A DNA stretch of 56,334 nucleotides from assembly GCA_015492075.1 (NCBI GenBank), contig WGFU01000040.1:1-56334 (forward strand), in the 5' to 3' direction. Below are positions 41,513 through 50,526 of the stretch, piece after piece. Numbering within the stretch: the stretch's first letter is position 1; each line of letters opens with the position of its first letter. The position numbers were made by a program, and so were the translations under genes. The notes under the pieces are model-generated. The model had not been told where the DNA came from. It saw only the letters and a program-made list of their open reading frames with translations, and did no database searches. The stretch is from Gammaproteobacteria bacterium. Lineage in GTDB: Bacteria; Pseudomonadota; Gammaproteobacteria; GCA-2400775.

Positions 41513-43189
41513 ATGATTACGCAGCTTTATATCCGTGATTTTGTTCTGGTTGAGGCACTTGACCTTGCACTAGATAACGGTATGACCACCATCACCGGAG
41601 AAACTGGTGCTGGCAAGTCCATCTTGCTTGATGCCATTGGCCTGGCGTTAGGAGATCGAGCCAATATCAATCTTGTCAGGCCCGGAGCCAAACGTGCCGA
41701 AGTGATACTTGATTTCGACATCAGGAACAACACCGAGGTCGCTCACTGGCTAGCTGAACATGAAGTCGATGCCGATGATAATAGCTGCCAGATACGCCGC
41801 ACCGTCAGCAATGATGGTCGCTCACGCGCCTACATAAATGGTAGCCCTGTTACCGTACAGTGGTTACGCGAACTAGGCGAGAAGCTTATCGATATTCACG
41901 GCCAACATGCCCATCAATCGATGATGCACAGTTCCACACAGCGTGAATTACTTGATGCCTATGCTGACCATACTGACGTCTTGAAACGTGTCGGCGAAAA
42001 ATATCGAGAATGGCAACAACTCTTGAAAACACTTAACCATTTACAACAATCGGCACGCGAGCGTGACGCCAAGATCGATCTGCTGCGCTACCAACTCGAC
42101 GAATTACTTAAGGCTGAACCCAAAGATGGTGAATGGGATCAACTCGAAACCGACCTCAAGCAATTAGCCAATGCTGGTGAATTACGCGCAGCGTGCCATA
42201 GCGCTATGCAGTTTATTGATAGCGACAGTGCCCACCAGCTTTCTCAAATCACCACGCAGCTTAGCAAAGCCGTAGAACTCGACGGCAACCTTAAAAATGC
42301 GCTTTCCTGCTTTGAAAATGCCAACATTCAAATACAAGAAGCCAGTGGCGAGATACGCCATTATCTCGATTCACTCGACGATGATCCACAAAAACTCAAC
42401 CAAACCGAATCACGCATCAGTGAATTGCATAGCTTGGCACGTAAACATCATGTAGAGCCGAATGCCCTGCTTGCCTTGCAGAATGAATTAAGTCTCACCG
42501 TCGACAAACTCGATAGCGAAAGCGCCTCACTCGAGACGCTGGAACTAGATATAGAAAAAGCACGCGACGCCTATTTAACTCTCGCCAAAAAAATCAGCAA
42601 AAAACGTAAAAGCAATGCGAAAAAGCTCAGTGCTGAAATCACCAACAATATGCAGCAACTGGGTATGCCAGAGGGTGTGTTCGAAATTACCTTGCATGAG
42701 TTGGATGAAAACCAATACGGAGAACACGGTCTCGAACGTGTTGAGTTTTTGGTCAGTGCCAACCCAGGGCAGACGCTCCTACCCATGACAAAAGTCGCCT
42801 CCGGTGGTGAGTTGTCACGCATTAGCCTGGCAATACAGGTCGTGAACGTCAGCCGCCACCAGATCGGCACTTATATCTTTGACGAAGTCGATGTTGGTGT
42901 CGGTGGCAGTATTGCAGAAATTATTGGCCAAACACTACGTCGCGTGGGTGAAAACCACCAAGTTCTCTGCGTCACCCATCTGCCGCAGGTGGCGGCGCTA
43001 GGCCATTATCAGCTCAAAGTTGAAAAATCCGTTATTGACAAGATGACCAACACCCGCGTCACGGTATTATCCGCAACAGAGCGCCTGGAAGAAATTGCTC
43101 GTATGCTTGCCGGAACAAAAATTACCGACAGCGCGCGCAAGCATGCGCAAGACTTGATATCGCGAGGCGACGCGGATTCACCGCGATAG
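41513..43189 (+). CDS. recN: DNA repair protein RecN
   Basis: This 558-residue SMC-like ATPase acts in double-strand break repair. Walker A GETGAGKS is at residues 29-36 in the conserved N-terminus MITQLYIRDFVLVEALDL. A long coiled-coil middle follows (about 150-370, rich in Leu/Glu/Lys), then the ABC signature VASGGELSRISLA (about 427-439) and the Walker B/D-loop YIFDEVDVGVGGSIAE (about 458-473). The C-terminus carries CVTHLPQVAALG. The gene begins four bases after nadK, giving an operon. No LexA box was identified, but the upstream nadK promoter would drive it. Confidence 0.96.
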   Translation: MITQLYIRDFVLVEALDLALDNGMTTITGETGAGKSILLDAIGLALGDRANINLVRPGAKRAEVILDFDIRNNTEVAHWLAEHEVDADDNSCQIRRTVSNDGRSRAYINGSPVTVQWLRELGEKLIDIHGQHAHQSMMHSSTQRELLDAYADHTDVLKRVGEKYREWQQLLKTLNHLQQSARERDAKIDLLRYQLDELLKAEPKDGEWDQLETDLKQLANAGELRAACHSAMQFIDSDSAHQLSQITTQLSKAVELDGNLKNALSCFENANIQIQEASGEIRHYLDSLDDDPQKLNQTESRISELHSLARKHHVEPNALLALQNELSLTVDKLDSESASLETLELDIEKARDAYLTLAKKISKKRKSNAKKLSAEITNNMQQLGMPEGVFEITLHELDENQYGEHGLERVEFLVSANPGQTLLPMTKVASGGELSRISLAIQVVNVSRHQIGTYIFDEVDVGVGGSIAEIIGQTLRRVGENHQVLCVTHLPQVAALGHYQLKVEKSVIDKMTNTRVTVLSATERLEEIARMLAGTKITDSARKHAQDLISRGDADSPR

Positions 43190-43677
43190 CCCTTAATTAA
43201 GGATGCCTTATCTACGCTCTGCTCGTCGTTCTCGCGCAGGCCGTGCTTCAGTGGTTGCGACAACTTCATCAATACCGGCATGCCCGGCATAGCAATAAAA
43301 GGATCAAATAGGACGGCAGCCAGACAAAGTTACTGGTAAAGTGCCTTCGTTCAATAAAACCACTAAAACCGCATCAATCACTTAAGTGAAACAGAACAGA
43401 GCTGTGGCTAAGCAGCGCCAATGAACGAATCGTGGCAAAATCCATAACGGTCAAAGGCCGACCAGCATAACTCCCACCGCTAAGCTCGTTAGCTCACATT
43501 ATGCTCTGTAACGACAGATTGATAAGAATTAAACTACTGAAACAAAGCTGGTCAACGAGAATGCCTGCCCTCACCCAAACCAAATTGTAAACTCATATAT
43601 TAATATTAAAATCAATAAGTTAAATGAACAAATTAACCAATAAAATTAAGTCTAACATCGCTGCACAAACAGCCAGA
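43190..43677. other. 488-bp gap between convergent recN and fur
   Basis: No convincing gene or RNA was found. The first ~130 bp are GC-richer and could be a decayed coding remnant: the minus strand reads in frame into the end of recN (a 93-codon frame), with no recognisable family. The last ~130 bp are very AT-rich. Small palindromes are present (CCTTAATTAAGG at 43191-43202, and GCTAA-GCTCG-TTAGC near 43480), but neither is followed by a T run typical of an intrinsic terminator. Confidence 0.4.
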
Positions 43678-44097
43678 TTAGTCCTCGTTATCTTGATACT
43701 CTGATGACACGCCGTAAATGATCAAGGTATGGTCCGTCATTTTAAAACCATATTTTTTAGCAATGGCCTGCTGGCGTTCTTCGATAACTGGGTCGGTAAA
43801 TTCAATCACCTTGCCACTTTTAACACAAACAAGGTGATCATGATGATGACCTTCGTTAAGCTCAAACACGGCATGGCCACCTTCAAAATGATGGCGGATC
43901 ACCAAGCCTGCATCTTCAAATTGAGTTAAGACACGATAAACCGTCGCCAGGCCAACGTCTTCGCCCCCTTCACGCAGGGCTTGATAGACCTCTTCCGCAC
44001 GCATATGGTCGGCGCGGTTCTTTTGCATGATTTCAAGAATCTTGATGCGCGGCAGTGTGGCCTTGAGGCCAACATTTTTTAATTCTGAAGAACTCAT
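43678..44097 (-). CDS. fur: Ferric uptake regulator Fur
   Basis: This 139-residue iron-responsive repressor has an N-terminal winged helix (NVGLKATLPRIKILEIMQ, about residues 7-24, and EDVGLATVYRVLTQFEDAGLV, about 49-69) and a C-terminal dimer/metal domain with HFEGGHAVFELNEGHHHDHLVCVKSGKVIEF, holding the His-rich regulatory site. The frame begins 20 codons earlier, but the ATG at 44097 (MSSSELKNVGLK) matches homologues. Only one of the Cys-X-X-Cys positions of the structural zinc site is visible (CVKS), as in Pseudomonas-type Fur. It is divergent from bamE, as in Pseudomonas. Confidence 0.95.
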   Translation of the reverse strand: MSSSELKNVGLKATLPRIKILEIMQKNRADHMRAEEVYQALREGGEDVGLATVYRVLTQFEDAGLVIRHHFEGGHAVFELNEGHHHDHLVCVKSGKVIEFTDPVIEERQQAIAKKYGFKMTDHTLIIYGVSSEYQDNED

Positions 44098-44262
44098 AGC
44101 TAAATACTGATCCTGAGTCAATATTGAGTAGACAAACCTGTTGGGCAAGACCGACATGCGTTACACTTTGCAGCTGACAATCCGTCGGCCCTGCCTTCAT
44201 GGTACTGTATTCGACGTCGCAATAAAACCGAAATCTAAATGGGGATTAATTTTATTACTGTC

Positions 44263-44568
44263 ATGATATATCGCTATCTGATCACTTTAGCTCTGCTCTT
44301 TTTGTTCTCAGCGTGTTCGATCCACAAGATCGATATTCAGCAAGGCAATATTATTGAAGACAAACAACGAGAAAAACTCCAACTCGGTATGCGCAAGCAA
44401 CAAGTGCTGCGCTTGCTTGGCACCCCGCTGATACAAGACCCCTTTCATCCGAATCGTTGGGATTATACCTACTATTTTAAACCGGCGAACAAACCAGCTC
44501 AGTTAAACCAACTGACCTTGTTCTTCGAAGCTGAGTATTTGATTTTTATTAACTCAGACCAGACCTGA
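44263..44568 (+). CDS. bamE: Outer-membrane assembly lipoprotein BamE (SmpA/OmlA)
   Basis: This 101-residue lipoprotein is a small subunit of the BAM complex that inserts outer-membrane beta-barrels. The signal peptide MIYRYLITLALLFLFSAC ends in a lipobox FSAC (cysteine 18). The mature part has the SmpA_OmlA motif LQLGMRKQQVLRLLGTPLIQDPFHPNRWDYTYYF (about 40-74) and a short C-terminal strand. An in-frame ATG lies 24 bases upstream (44239); the ATG at 44263 is chosen because it gives a compact signal peptide. It is divergent from fur with a 165-bp gap. Confidence 0.92.
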   Translation: MIYRYLITLALLFLFSACSIHKIDIQQGNIIEDKQREKLQLGMRKQQVLRLLGTPLIQDPFHPNRWDYTYYFKPANKPAQLNQLTLFFEAEYLIFINSDQT

Positions 44569-44688
44569 CGTTGAGTGAGCGCTATTCATCCTATATCGTT
44601 AGCCTGCGTGTTTTTGTAGTTCTATGGGTGTAGATGTCCAACAATTGATTTTTGCCAAGCTAAGCCGCCGTAAAATCGGCTATTCGGC

Positions 44689-44714
44689 CGCTTCGCTATC
44701 GCGTTAGCGAAGCG
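44689..44714. repeat. Perfect 10-bp inverted repeat over the cheB stop codon
   Basis: CGCTTCGCTA (44689-44698) and TAGCGAAGCG (44705-44714) are perfect arms around a 6-base loop. The arms include the last codons and the TAG stop of cheB. A second, weaker stem AGCCG/CGGCT lies just downstream. No T run follows, so it may act as an mRNA-stabilising or Rho-assisted end structure for the che operon. Confidence 0.6.
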
Positions 44715-45775
44715 ATCTTTCCAACAATTTTATCAAGCGGCAAGATACTGCTAACGGCATCCAGTTTTACTGCGGAACCTGGCATACCCCAAACGATACT
44801 GGTTTTTTCATCCTGAACGATGGTGTGTACACCAATATCATGTAATTCTTTCATTCCCTCTGCGCCATCGTCACCCATACCGGTGAGAATAACGGCTATT
44901 GCATTGGTACCTACATTTTGCGCGACGGATCGAAACATAACATCGACCGAGGGACAATGGCGGTTAACCGCCGGCCCATGGTTCAATCTGCATACATAAC
45001 GAGCACCGTTACGCTCTACCAATAGATGAGCATTGCCTGGAGCGATATAGACGTGACCACGCAAAATCTGTTGGCCATCACTGGCCTCACAAACTGTCAT
45101 CGCAGAAGAGGCATTCATGCGCTTGGCAAATGGTGCACTGAATGACTGTGGAATATGTTGGCTGATCACAATACCCGGCGCATTGTGAGGCAGACTACTG
45201 AGCACCTCTCTGATCGCTTCGGTACCACCAGTCGAGGCACCAATAGCAATAACTTGGTCGGTGGTCTTAAAGAGTTTGGCCCGTGTATTTTTAGCCAGGA
45301 TAGCATCTGCAGAAAGTTTTTGCGTTGCATGCATTGACTCGGCTTTGCGCTTGAGCGTTTCCTTTGAGACGCTGGCGGCAATTTTAACTTTGCTAAGAAT
45401 TTCATCAGAAAAGTCTTGCAGGCCACGGGCAACGTCCAACGCAGGTTTGGCAATATAGTCTATAGCGCCGGTTTCCAGCGCTTGCAGAGTGACATCTGCA
45501 CCCTTGGTGGTCAGTGATGACACCATAATGGTCGGGATTGGATGCAGGCGCATGATATTACGTAAAAAGGTAATTCCATCCATACGTGGCATTTCAACAT
45601 CCAGCGTCAAAACATCCGGCTCAAGCTGCTTGATTTTATCGCGAGCCATATAGGGATCATGGGCAACGCCAACAACTTCTATGTCGGGATCATCACTCAA
45701 AATCTGGCTCATCATCTGTCTGACCAGGGCAGAGTCATCTATCACCAATACGCGTATTTTTGAATTGTGTGGCAT
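44696..45775 (-). CDS. cheB: Chemotaxis methylesterase/glutamine deamidase CheB
   Basis: This 359-residue response regulator removes methyl groups from the receptor for adaptation. The N-terminal receiver domain has VLVIDDSALVRQMM and the phospho-acceptor aspartate 59 in TLDVEMPRMDG. A linker follows, then the esterase domain with VIAIGASTGGTEAIRE (catalytic serine), ISQHIPQSF (catalytic histidine) and ILTGMGDDGAEGMKEL (catalytic aspartate). The frame starts 11 codons earlier, but MPHNSKIRVLVIDD at 45775 is preferred. It is the last gene of the che operon, 13 bp after cheD. Confidence 0.95.
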   Translation of the reverse strand: MPHNSKIRVLVIDDSALVRQMMSQILSDDPDIEVVGVAHDPYMARDKIKQLEPDVLTLDVEMPRMDGITFLRNIMRLHPIPTIMVSSLTTKGADVTLQALETGAIDYIAKPALDVARGLQDFSDEILSKVKIAASVSKETLKRKAESMHATQKLSADAILAKNTRAKLFKTTDQVIAIGASTGGTEAIREVLSSLPHNAPGIVISQHIPQSFSAPFAKRMNASSAMTVCEASDGQQILRGHVYIAPGNAHLLVERNGARYVCRLNHGPAVNRHCPSVDVMFRSVAQNVGTNAIAVILTGMGDDGAEGMKELHDIGVHTIVQDEKTSIVWGMPGSAVKLDAVSSILPLDKIVGKIASLTR

Positions 45776-45788
45776 AGTTTCCCTACAT

Positions 45789-46439
45789 TTAAAATAAGTC
45801 GATCTCACCTTCTACCGGTGCCTGATCCAATTCATTCCGATATTTCAATTCGCGAGAACTTATCGTGTTGTTATGAACCGAGCGAAGCTTCTTGATACTG
45901 GCCTTACCTGTAAACGGGTTATAAATCACTTTACGTGGATAAACATCGCCAGTATCTTCGGCAGCGGCCTTGAAGCCTTCCATACGTAGATATTGTTTTA
46001 CAAACTTGATATTGCGCTCACCTACATCCGTCATCTGTGCAAGTACGCTACCTCCGCCAAATATCTTAAACTCAAGATTGGCTCGTTTGCCTCCATACTT
46101 GAGTATGGTATTAATCAAATACTCCATCGCCACATTGCCGTAACGAGCGGCCGCACTGACATCAACCTGGTTGCTTTGCGAGTGCGAATTTTTCAGAGGC
46201 AACATAAAATGATTCATACCTCCAACCCCGTTAACAGGATCACGAATGCAGGCTGAGATACACGAACCGAGCACTGTGGTAACGAGTTCGTTAGCCCGGG
46301 TGACATAATACTCACCTGGCAGAATTTTGGCCGCGCAAATATTACGCTGCTTATCCCAGTAGCGATTAATATGTTCGAACCCAAGTAATGCGGGCGGCAT
46401 ACTCCTGCGAGCAACCATTTTTTTTTCCGAAGCTGTCAT
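45789..46439 (-). CDS. cheD: Chemoreceptor glutamine deamidase CheD
   Basis: This 216-residue protein deamidates receptor glutamines and may bind phospho-CheY or CheB-type partners. The catalytic core is visible: the nucleophile in VTTVLGSCISACIRD (about 53-67) and the histidine in GVGGMNHFMLP (about 71-81), followed by RANLEFKIFGGG. The N-terminal 30 residues are a variable extension. The start overlaps the cheR stop (ATGA), so it is translationally coupled. CheD in this position is typical of Che2/Aer2-type clusters. Confidence 0.93.
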   Translation of the reverse strand: MTASEKKMVARRSMPPALLGFEHINRYWDKQRNICAAKILPGEYYVTRANELVTTVLGSCISACIRDPVNGVGGMNHFMLPLKNSHSQSNQVDVSAAARYGNVAMEYLINTILKYGGKRANLEFKIFGGGSVLAQMTDVGERNIKFVKQYLRMEGFKAAAEDTGDVYPRKVIYNPFTGKASIKKLRSVHNNTISSRELKYRNELDQAPVEGEIDLF

Positions 46440-47296
46440 GAACTCGCCAATTTGTATATCGTCTGACCCAATAAATCGAAACGATTACTAACGCGGTACA
46501 AACTTTCAGAATGGCCCATGAGCAAATACCCGTCAGGATTGATGATTCTAGAAAACTTCTCCATAAGCGTTTTCTTGGTTTCAAGATCAAAGTAAATCAC
46601 TACGTTGCGACAAAATATGATGTCCATCGGGCCGCGCATTGGCCACTCATCCAATAAGTTTAATTGTTTAAATGTAATTAACTCATGTATGCTGCGCTTG
46701 ACCTGTACTTTATCCTCGTTTTCGCCTTTACCTGTTTGAAAAAAACGTTTTTTTCTCGCAACACTAAGATTTTCAATGCGTTTTTTTGTGTATATGCCCT
46801 TAGAAGCAGTAACAAGCACATTGGTATCAAGATCAGTCGCTAAAATCTTAATATCCCAGCCAGATTTTTCTGGTATGACTTCTCTCACCACCATTGCAAT
46901 ACTATAAGGTTCCTCTCCAGTTGAGCAGGCTGAACTCCATATGCGAATGCGTCGCGTATCACGATTGCTTTCCATAAGCTGAAGCAGTGCCTTTTTGGCG
47001 AGGAACTCGAAGTGATGATTTTCTCTGAAAAACATGGTGAGGTTTGTTGTCACAGCGTTGGTGAAACTGACAAACTCATCCTCTGAGTTTTTTTCCTCCA
47101 AAAGAGCCAGATAATCGGAGAAACTGCTAAGTTTCAGATCACGAAGGCGGCGACTCAAGCGACTGTATATCATGTCACGCTTGGCGTCCGATAAAGTAAT
47201 TCCAGTGCGCGTAGTAACGATAGAACGAATCACCTGGAAATCTTTATCCGTAAACTTGAATTCTCTTTCGGCGCTGCTTGAAGTGGCTGCTCGCAT
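46436..47296 (-). CDS. cheR: Chemotaxis protein methyltransferase CheR
   Basis: This 286-residue enzyme methylates receptor glutamates with S-adenosylmethionine. The N-terminal helical domain contains ITLSDAKRDMIYSRLSRRLR (about 33-52). The SAM domain has TNLTMFFRENHHFEFL, IRIWSSACSTGEEPYSIAMV (about 118-137), ILATDLDTNVL and DIIFCRNVVIYF, ending GYLLMGHSESL. The beta-subdomain that binds receptor pentapeptides is within this region, which matters because the adjacent receptor ends in EWEDF. A terminator-like hairpin separates it from the receptor gene. Confidence 0.95.
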   Translation of the reverse strand: MRAATSSSAEREFKFTDKDFQVIRSIVTTRTGITLSDAKRDMIYSRLSRRLRDLKLSSFSDYLALLEEKNSEDEFVSFTNAVTTNLTMFFRENHHFEFLAKKALLQLMESNRDTRRIRIWSSACSTGEEPYSIAMVVREVIPEKSGWDIKILATDLDTNVLVTASKGIYTKKRIENLSVARKKRFFQTGKGENEDKVQVKRSIHELITFKQLNLLDEWPMRGPMDIIFCRNVVIYFDLETKKTLMEKFSRIINPDGYLLMGHSESLYRVSNRFDLLGQTIYKLASS

Positions 47297-47335
47297 ATCA
47301 CCTATTTTCCAAGTAATTTTTTAAAAAAGACGAAT

Positions 47336-47387
47336 AACAGGGGTTACTTAACTCTCACACTCAATTCTCAACCGCCTTACCCCTGTT
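47336..47387 (-). terminator. Terminator-like hairpin between receptor and cheR
   Basis: On the minus strand AACAGGGGT(A)A (47377-47387) pairs with T(T)ACCCCTGTT (47336-47346), ten of eleven matching, around a 30-base loop. ATTCGTC and TTTTTT follow. The long loop makes it a weak terminator. Inside the che operon it could lower cheR-cheD-cheB relative to the receptor. Confidence 0.45.
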
Positions 47388-47413
47388 CAGCACAAACATG
47401 ATCTGAAATGAAT

Positions 47414-50296
47414 TTAGAAATCCTCCCACTCACCATCATTATCATTAACCGCTTTTTTGTTTGAACGTGACGCAACTGAGGCCGAAGACCTTGTTGGTAC
47501 CGGCTCTCTCCTTGCAGTGCGTGTCACTGGAGCTCTTACTTCGGTTTTGTCACCGACTTCAAAGAAGTCCAGCATTTCAATCAAACCATTGCTTTGGTCG
47601 TTAACGGACTCGCTGGCAGCAGCCGCTTGTTCGACCAGTGCCGCGTTCTGCTGCGTGGTCTCATCCATCTGGGTGACGGCTTTATTGACTTCCTCAATTC
47701 CCGCCGCCTGTTCTTGGCTTGCAGCAGCAATTTCAGCAATAATATCGCCCACCTTCTTAACGGCATTAACTATCTCGTCCAGAGTGGCGCCTGAATTGTC
47801 AACAAGTCGCGAACCTTCTTCGACTTTTTCAACACTGTCCTTGATTAAGGTTTTTATCTCCTTCGCCGCCCCAGCACTACGCTGAGCGAGATTACGCACT
47901 TCAGAAGCCACAACAGCGAATCCGCGACCTTGCTCTCCGGCACGCGCTGCTTCTACTGCGGCGTTCAGAGCCAGCAAGTTTGTCTGAAACGCGATTTCAT
48001 CGATAACACCAATAATATCCGCAATCTTTTTGCTGGAGGCATTGATCTCACTCATGGCGACAATCGCCTCGCTCACGACTTCACCCCCCTTCTCGGCCTG
48101 CTCACGGGCCCCAACTGAAAGCTGGTCAGCTTGCTTCGCGTTATCTGCATTTTGTTTGACCGTGCTGGTAAGTTGTTCCATGCTGGCTGCCGTTTGTTCC
48201 AGGGAGGCCGCCTGTTCTTCTGTGCGTTGGCTGAGATCTTGGTTACCTTGAGCAATTTCACCGGCAGCGGAAGTAATACTGTCTGATGATTCGCGTATCT
48301 GACTGACAATATTCAGCAGGTTTTTCATTGTCACGTTGACTGCGTCGCGCAATTCAGCAAACTCACCGCTGTACTCATCTTCCATGGATTGCGTCACATC
48401 GCCTTCGGCAAGAGATTTCATTACTCGGGTAACATCCTTAATCGGTTTAACAACCGTGTCAACCAACACATTAATACCGTCACCTATTGTCTTCATGAAT
48501 CCCTCATATTGATCGGTGCTAATTCTCTCATCGAGATCACCTTTGACGGCTTTATTAATCAAGCTTTCTATTTGACGTTCCGCATCCTTCTGGCTGGTGA
48601 TATCGAGCCATTCAACCATGTTGCCCATATATTCTCCATGTGGCCCTAAAATAGCAGTGGCATTTACGGAGAAACTCAAGTCGCCCACATTAATATTAGC
48701 TTTTGCCGGCAAACGATTTTTATCCGCCAGTAATGCACGTTGATGGGCCGGATTCTTGTGGAATTGGTCAATGCATTGCCCAACAATATTATTGGTATCC
48801 AGGCTTGGCCAAATCTCGCGCAGCTCAGCCTGACGACTAGACAACATATCTATTACCGCAGGATTGGCATATGTAATCACCAAGTTTTCATCACACAACA
48901 TAAGATTGGCTTGCGCACCATTAATCGCTGACTGCAAGCGAGCAACCTCTGTTTCTTTCATCCTGACTTCCGTTACATCAGACCATTCAAGTGAATTTCC
49001 ATTGTAATTACCTTTCGCATCCATAATGGCACTAACGTTAATATTAAATGTTAACGGGCCCACTTTAATGTCAGTTGTATAAGGTAGATTATTTGGGTTA
49101 CTCAACAATTTCCGCTGATGAGCAGGGTTTTTATGGAAGCTATCGATGCAGGTACCAATTATTTTACTTGAATCGAAACCCGGGTAGACTTGCCGCAGAG
49201 TTTCCTCATGGCTGGCCAGTAAATCTCTAGTAGATTGGTTAACATAAGTAATAACCAAGTCTCGATCTATCATCATGATCGCGGTCATAGCGTTGTCTAC
49301 GGTGCTTTGCAAGCGCATGACATCGGTATCGCGCTGCCGCAGCTGGGTAATATCCGACCATTCCAAAGTATTACCACTGTAGTTTCCATGAAGATCATAA
49401 ATTGCGGTAACATGAAGCCGAAAACATAATGGGCCGACATCGATATCGGTATCGTAGGGCAAATTATTCGGGTCATCGAGAATCCGGCGCTGATGTGCCG
49501 GGTTCTTGTGGAAATCATCGATACATTTTCCGATCAGTGTGTCAGCCGAGAATCCCGGATAAATCTCTGCCAATGCGCTTTCGTGTGTTTTCAGTAAATT
49601 AACAGTCGCCTCATTGGCATAAGTAATAACCAAATTTCTATCGATGGTCATTATTGCAGACTGGGCACCATCAACGATGCTCTGTAGCTTACCCATTTGC
49701 TCCCTGATTGCTGCTGCTGATAATTTGACGCCTTTTTCCATACTTTTTTTGTTTGCAACCATTGCTACTTCCTCCTGATCGTCATAAGCCGAAATCATTG
49801 TTGCGGCTACCGTACTTAATGCCCTGCTCCAGGCTTGCTCGGCCTGTCGAGTCCACAAGTCTCCAGCGAACTCCTTCATCACCTGAAGCAGAACTCGCGT
49901 CACCTTTGTATAATGAATGGGTAATGCCCCGTACTCTAGATGCCTTTTTCCCAAATTTGAAAGCACTTGAACTAAATTATCTGGTGAGCGCAAATTATTA
50001 ATAACTAAATTCAGTGCCAAGAGCAGTTTTTTCTCCTGCTCCTTGCGTGAAGTATTAGCAAATAAGGAAGCGATATCGGGGTATTGCTCGAATAGCTGAT
50101 TGTAAAAATGGCTTACCAGCGCAGGCGCTTGGGGCGACAGTGCCTGGAATGTGTCTTCGAGTAACTCGACATTCAAACCCAGAAGGTTATTCTTGCCAAC
50201 TGGTTTTTTTAAACGAGTCGACTTAGGCTTTCCAACCTTGCTATCAGCACACGCCTTCAACCGTGTTGTGCCATTTCTTTTATTTCTGCTCCCCAT
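47414..50296 (-). CDS. Soluble globin-PAS3-HAMP methyl-accepting chemoreceptor (Aer2-like)
   Basis: This 960-residue protein has no transmembrane segment. Order: basic leader (1-38); flavohaemoglobin-type globin (about 40-172) with SLF at the CD corner and proximal-histidine motif GKRHLEYG (His119); three PAS repeats (about 203-320, 325-445, 450-570), each with FHKNPAHQ exactly 125 residues apart (His263, 388, 513) and EW-D 50 residues later (Trp313, 438, 563); a HAMP-like segment (about 575-665); and a signalling domain with the tip [22 protein letters not shown] (about 767-788). The C-terminus EWEDF is a CheR/CheB-docking pentapeptide. Position in a cheY-cheA-cheW-X-cheR-cheD-cheB cluster is that of Pseudomonas Aer2. 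Haem binding is inferred. Confidence 0.93.
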   Translation of the reverse strand: MGSRNKRNGTTRLKACADSKVGKPKSTRLKKPVGKNNLLGLNVELLEDTFQALSPQAPALVSHFYNQLFEQYPDIASLFANTSRKEQEKKLLLALNLVINNLRSPDNLVQVLSNLGKRHLEYGALPIHYTKVTRVLLQVMKEFAGDLWTRQAEQAWSRALSTVAATMISAYDDQEEVAMVANKKSMEKGVKLSAAAIREQMGKLQSIVDGAQSAIMTIDRNLVITYANEATVNLLKTHESALAEIYPGFSADTLIGKCIDDFHKNPAHQRRILDDPNNLPYDTDIDVGPLCFRLHVTAIYDLHGNYSGNTLEWSDITQLRQRDTDVMRLQSTVDNAMTAIMMIDRDLVITYVNQSTRDLLASHEETLRQVYPGFDSSKIIGTCIDSFHKNPAHQRKLLSNPNNLPYTTDIKVGPLTFNINVSAIMDAKGNYNGNSLEWSDVTEVRMKETEVARLQSAINGAQANLMLCDENLVITYANPAVIDMLSSRQAELREIWPSLDTNNIVGQCIDQFHKNPAHQRALLADKNRLPAKANINVGDLSFSVNATAILGPHGEYMGNMVEWLDITSQKDAERQIESLINKAVKGDLDERISTDQYEGFMKTIGDGINVLVDTVVKPIKDVTRVMKSLAEGDVTQSMEDEYSGEFAELRDAVNVTMKNLLNIVSQIRESSDSITSAAGEIAQGNQDLSQRTEEQAASLEQTAASMEQLTSTVKQNADNAKQADQLSVGAREQAEKGGEVVSEAIVAMSEINASSKKIADIIGVIDEIAFQTNLLALNAAVEAARAGEQGRGFAVVASEVRNLAQRSAGAAKEIKTLIKDSVEKVEEGSRLVDNSGATLDEIVNAVKKVGDIIAEIAAASQEQAAGIEEVNKAVTQMDETTQQNAALVEQAAAASESVNDQSNGLIEMLDFFEVGDKTEVRAPVTRTARREPVPTRSSASVASRSNKKAVNDNDGEWEDF

Positions 50297-50328
50297 GCCA
50301 TAATCCTAGATTTGTTAGTTTAATAGCT

Positions 50329-50505
50329 TCACACACCTTTCCAGACAAGCTCGGAGAATATCTTCTCGAGCCATGCTCCTAACGCCGTTGGCTGACTGCA
50401 TCGCTTCTTACACGCATCATCTGCATTGAGAACAGCTTGGCTGTCTTTTTTGAGCGCTGTATCAAAAAGTAAGCAATCTGCATTAGAACGATTAAAATTC
50501 CTCAT
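50329..50505 (-). CDS. Possible 58-aa protein between cheW and the receptor gene
   Basis: An ATG frame of 58 codons fills the gap between cheW and the receptor. It starts 21 bp after the cheW stop with GGTGAGG just upstream and ends 32 bp before the receptor ATG. The product begins MRNFNRSNADCLLFDTALKK, has three cysteines and ends in an amphipathic stretch LGAWLEKIFSELVWKGV. No family is recognised and there is no membrane segment. Operon spacing and a ribosome-binding site support translation; the short length leaves real doubt. It could be a small coupling or assembly partner, which is only a guess. Confidence 0.45.
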   Translation of the reverse strand: MRNFNRSNADCLLFDTALKKDSQAVLNADDACKKRCSQPTALGAWLEKIFSELVWKGV

Positions 50506-50526
50506 AACCTCACCGCTATTGCCACC

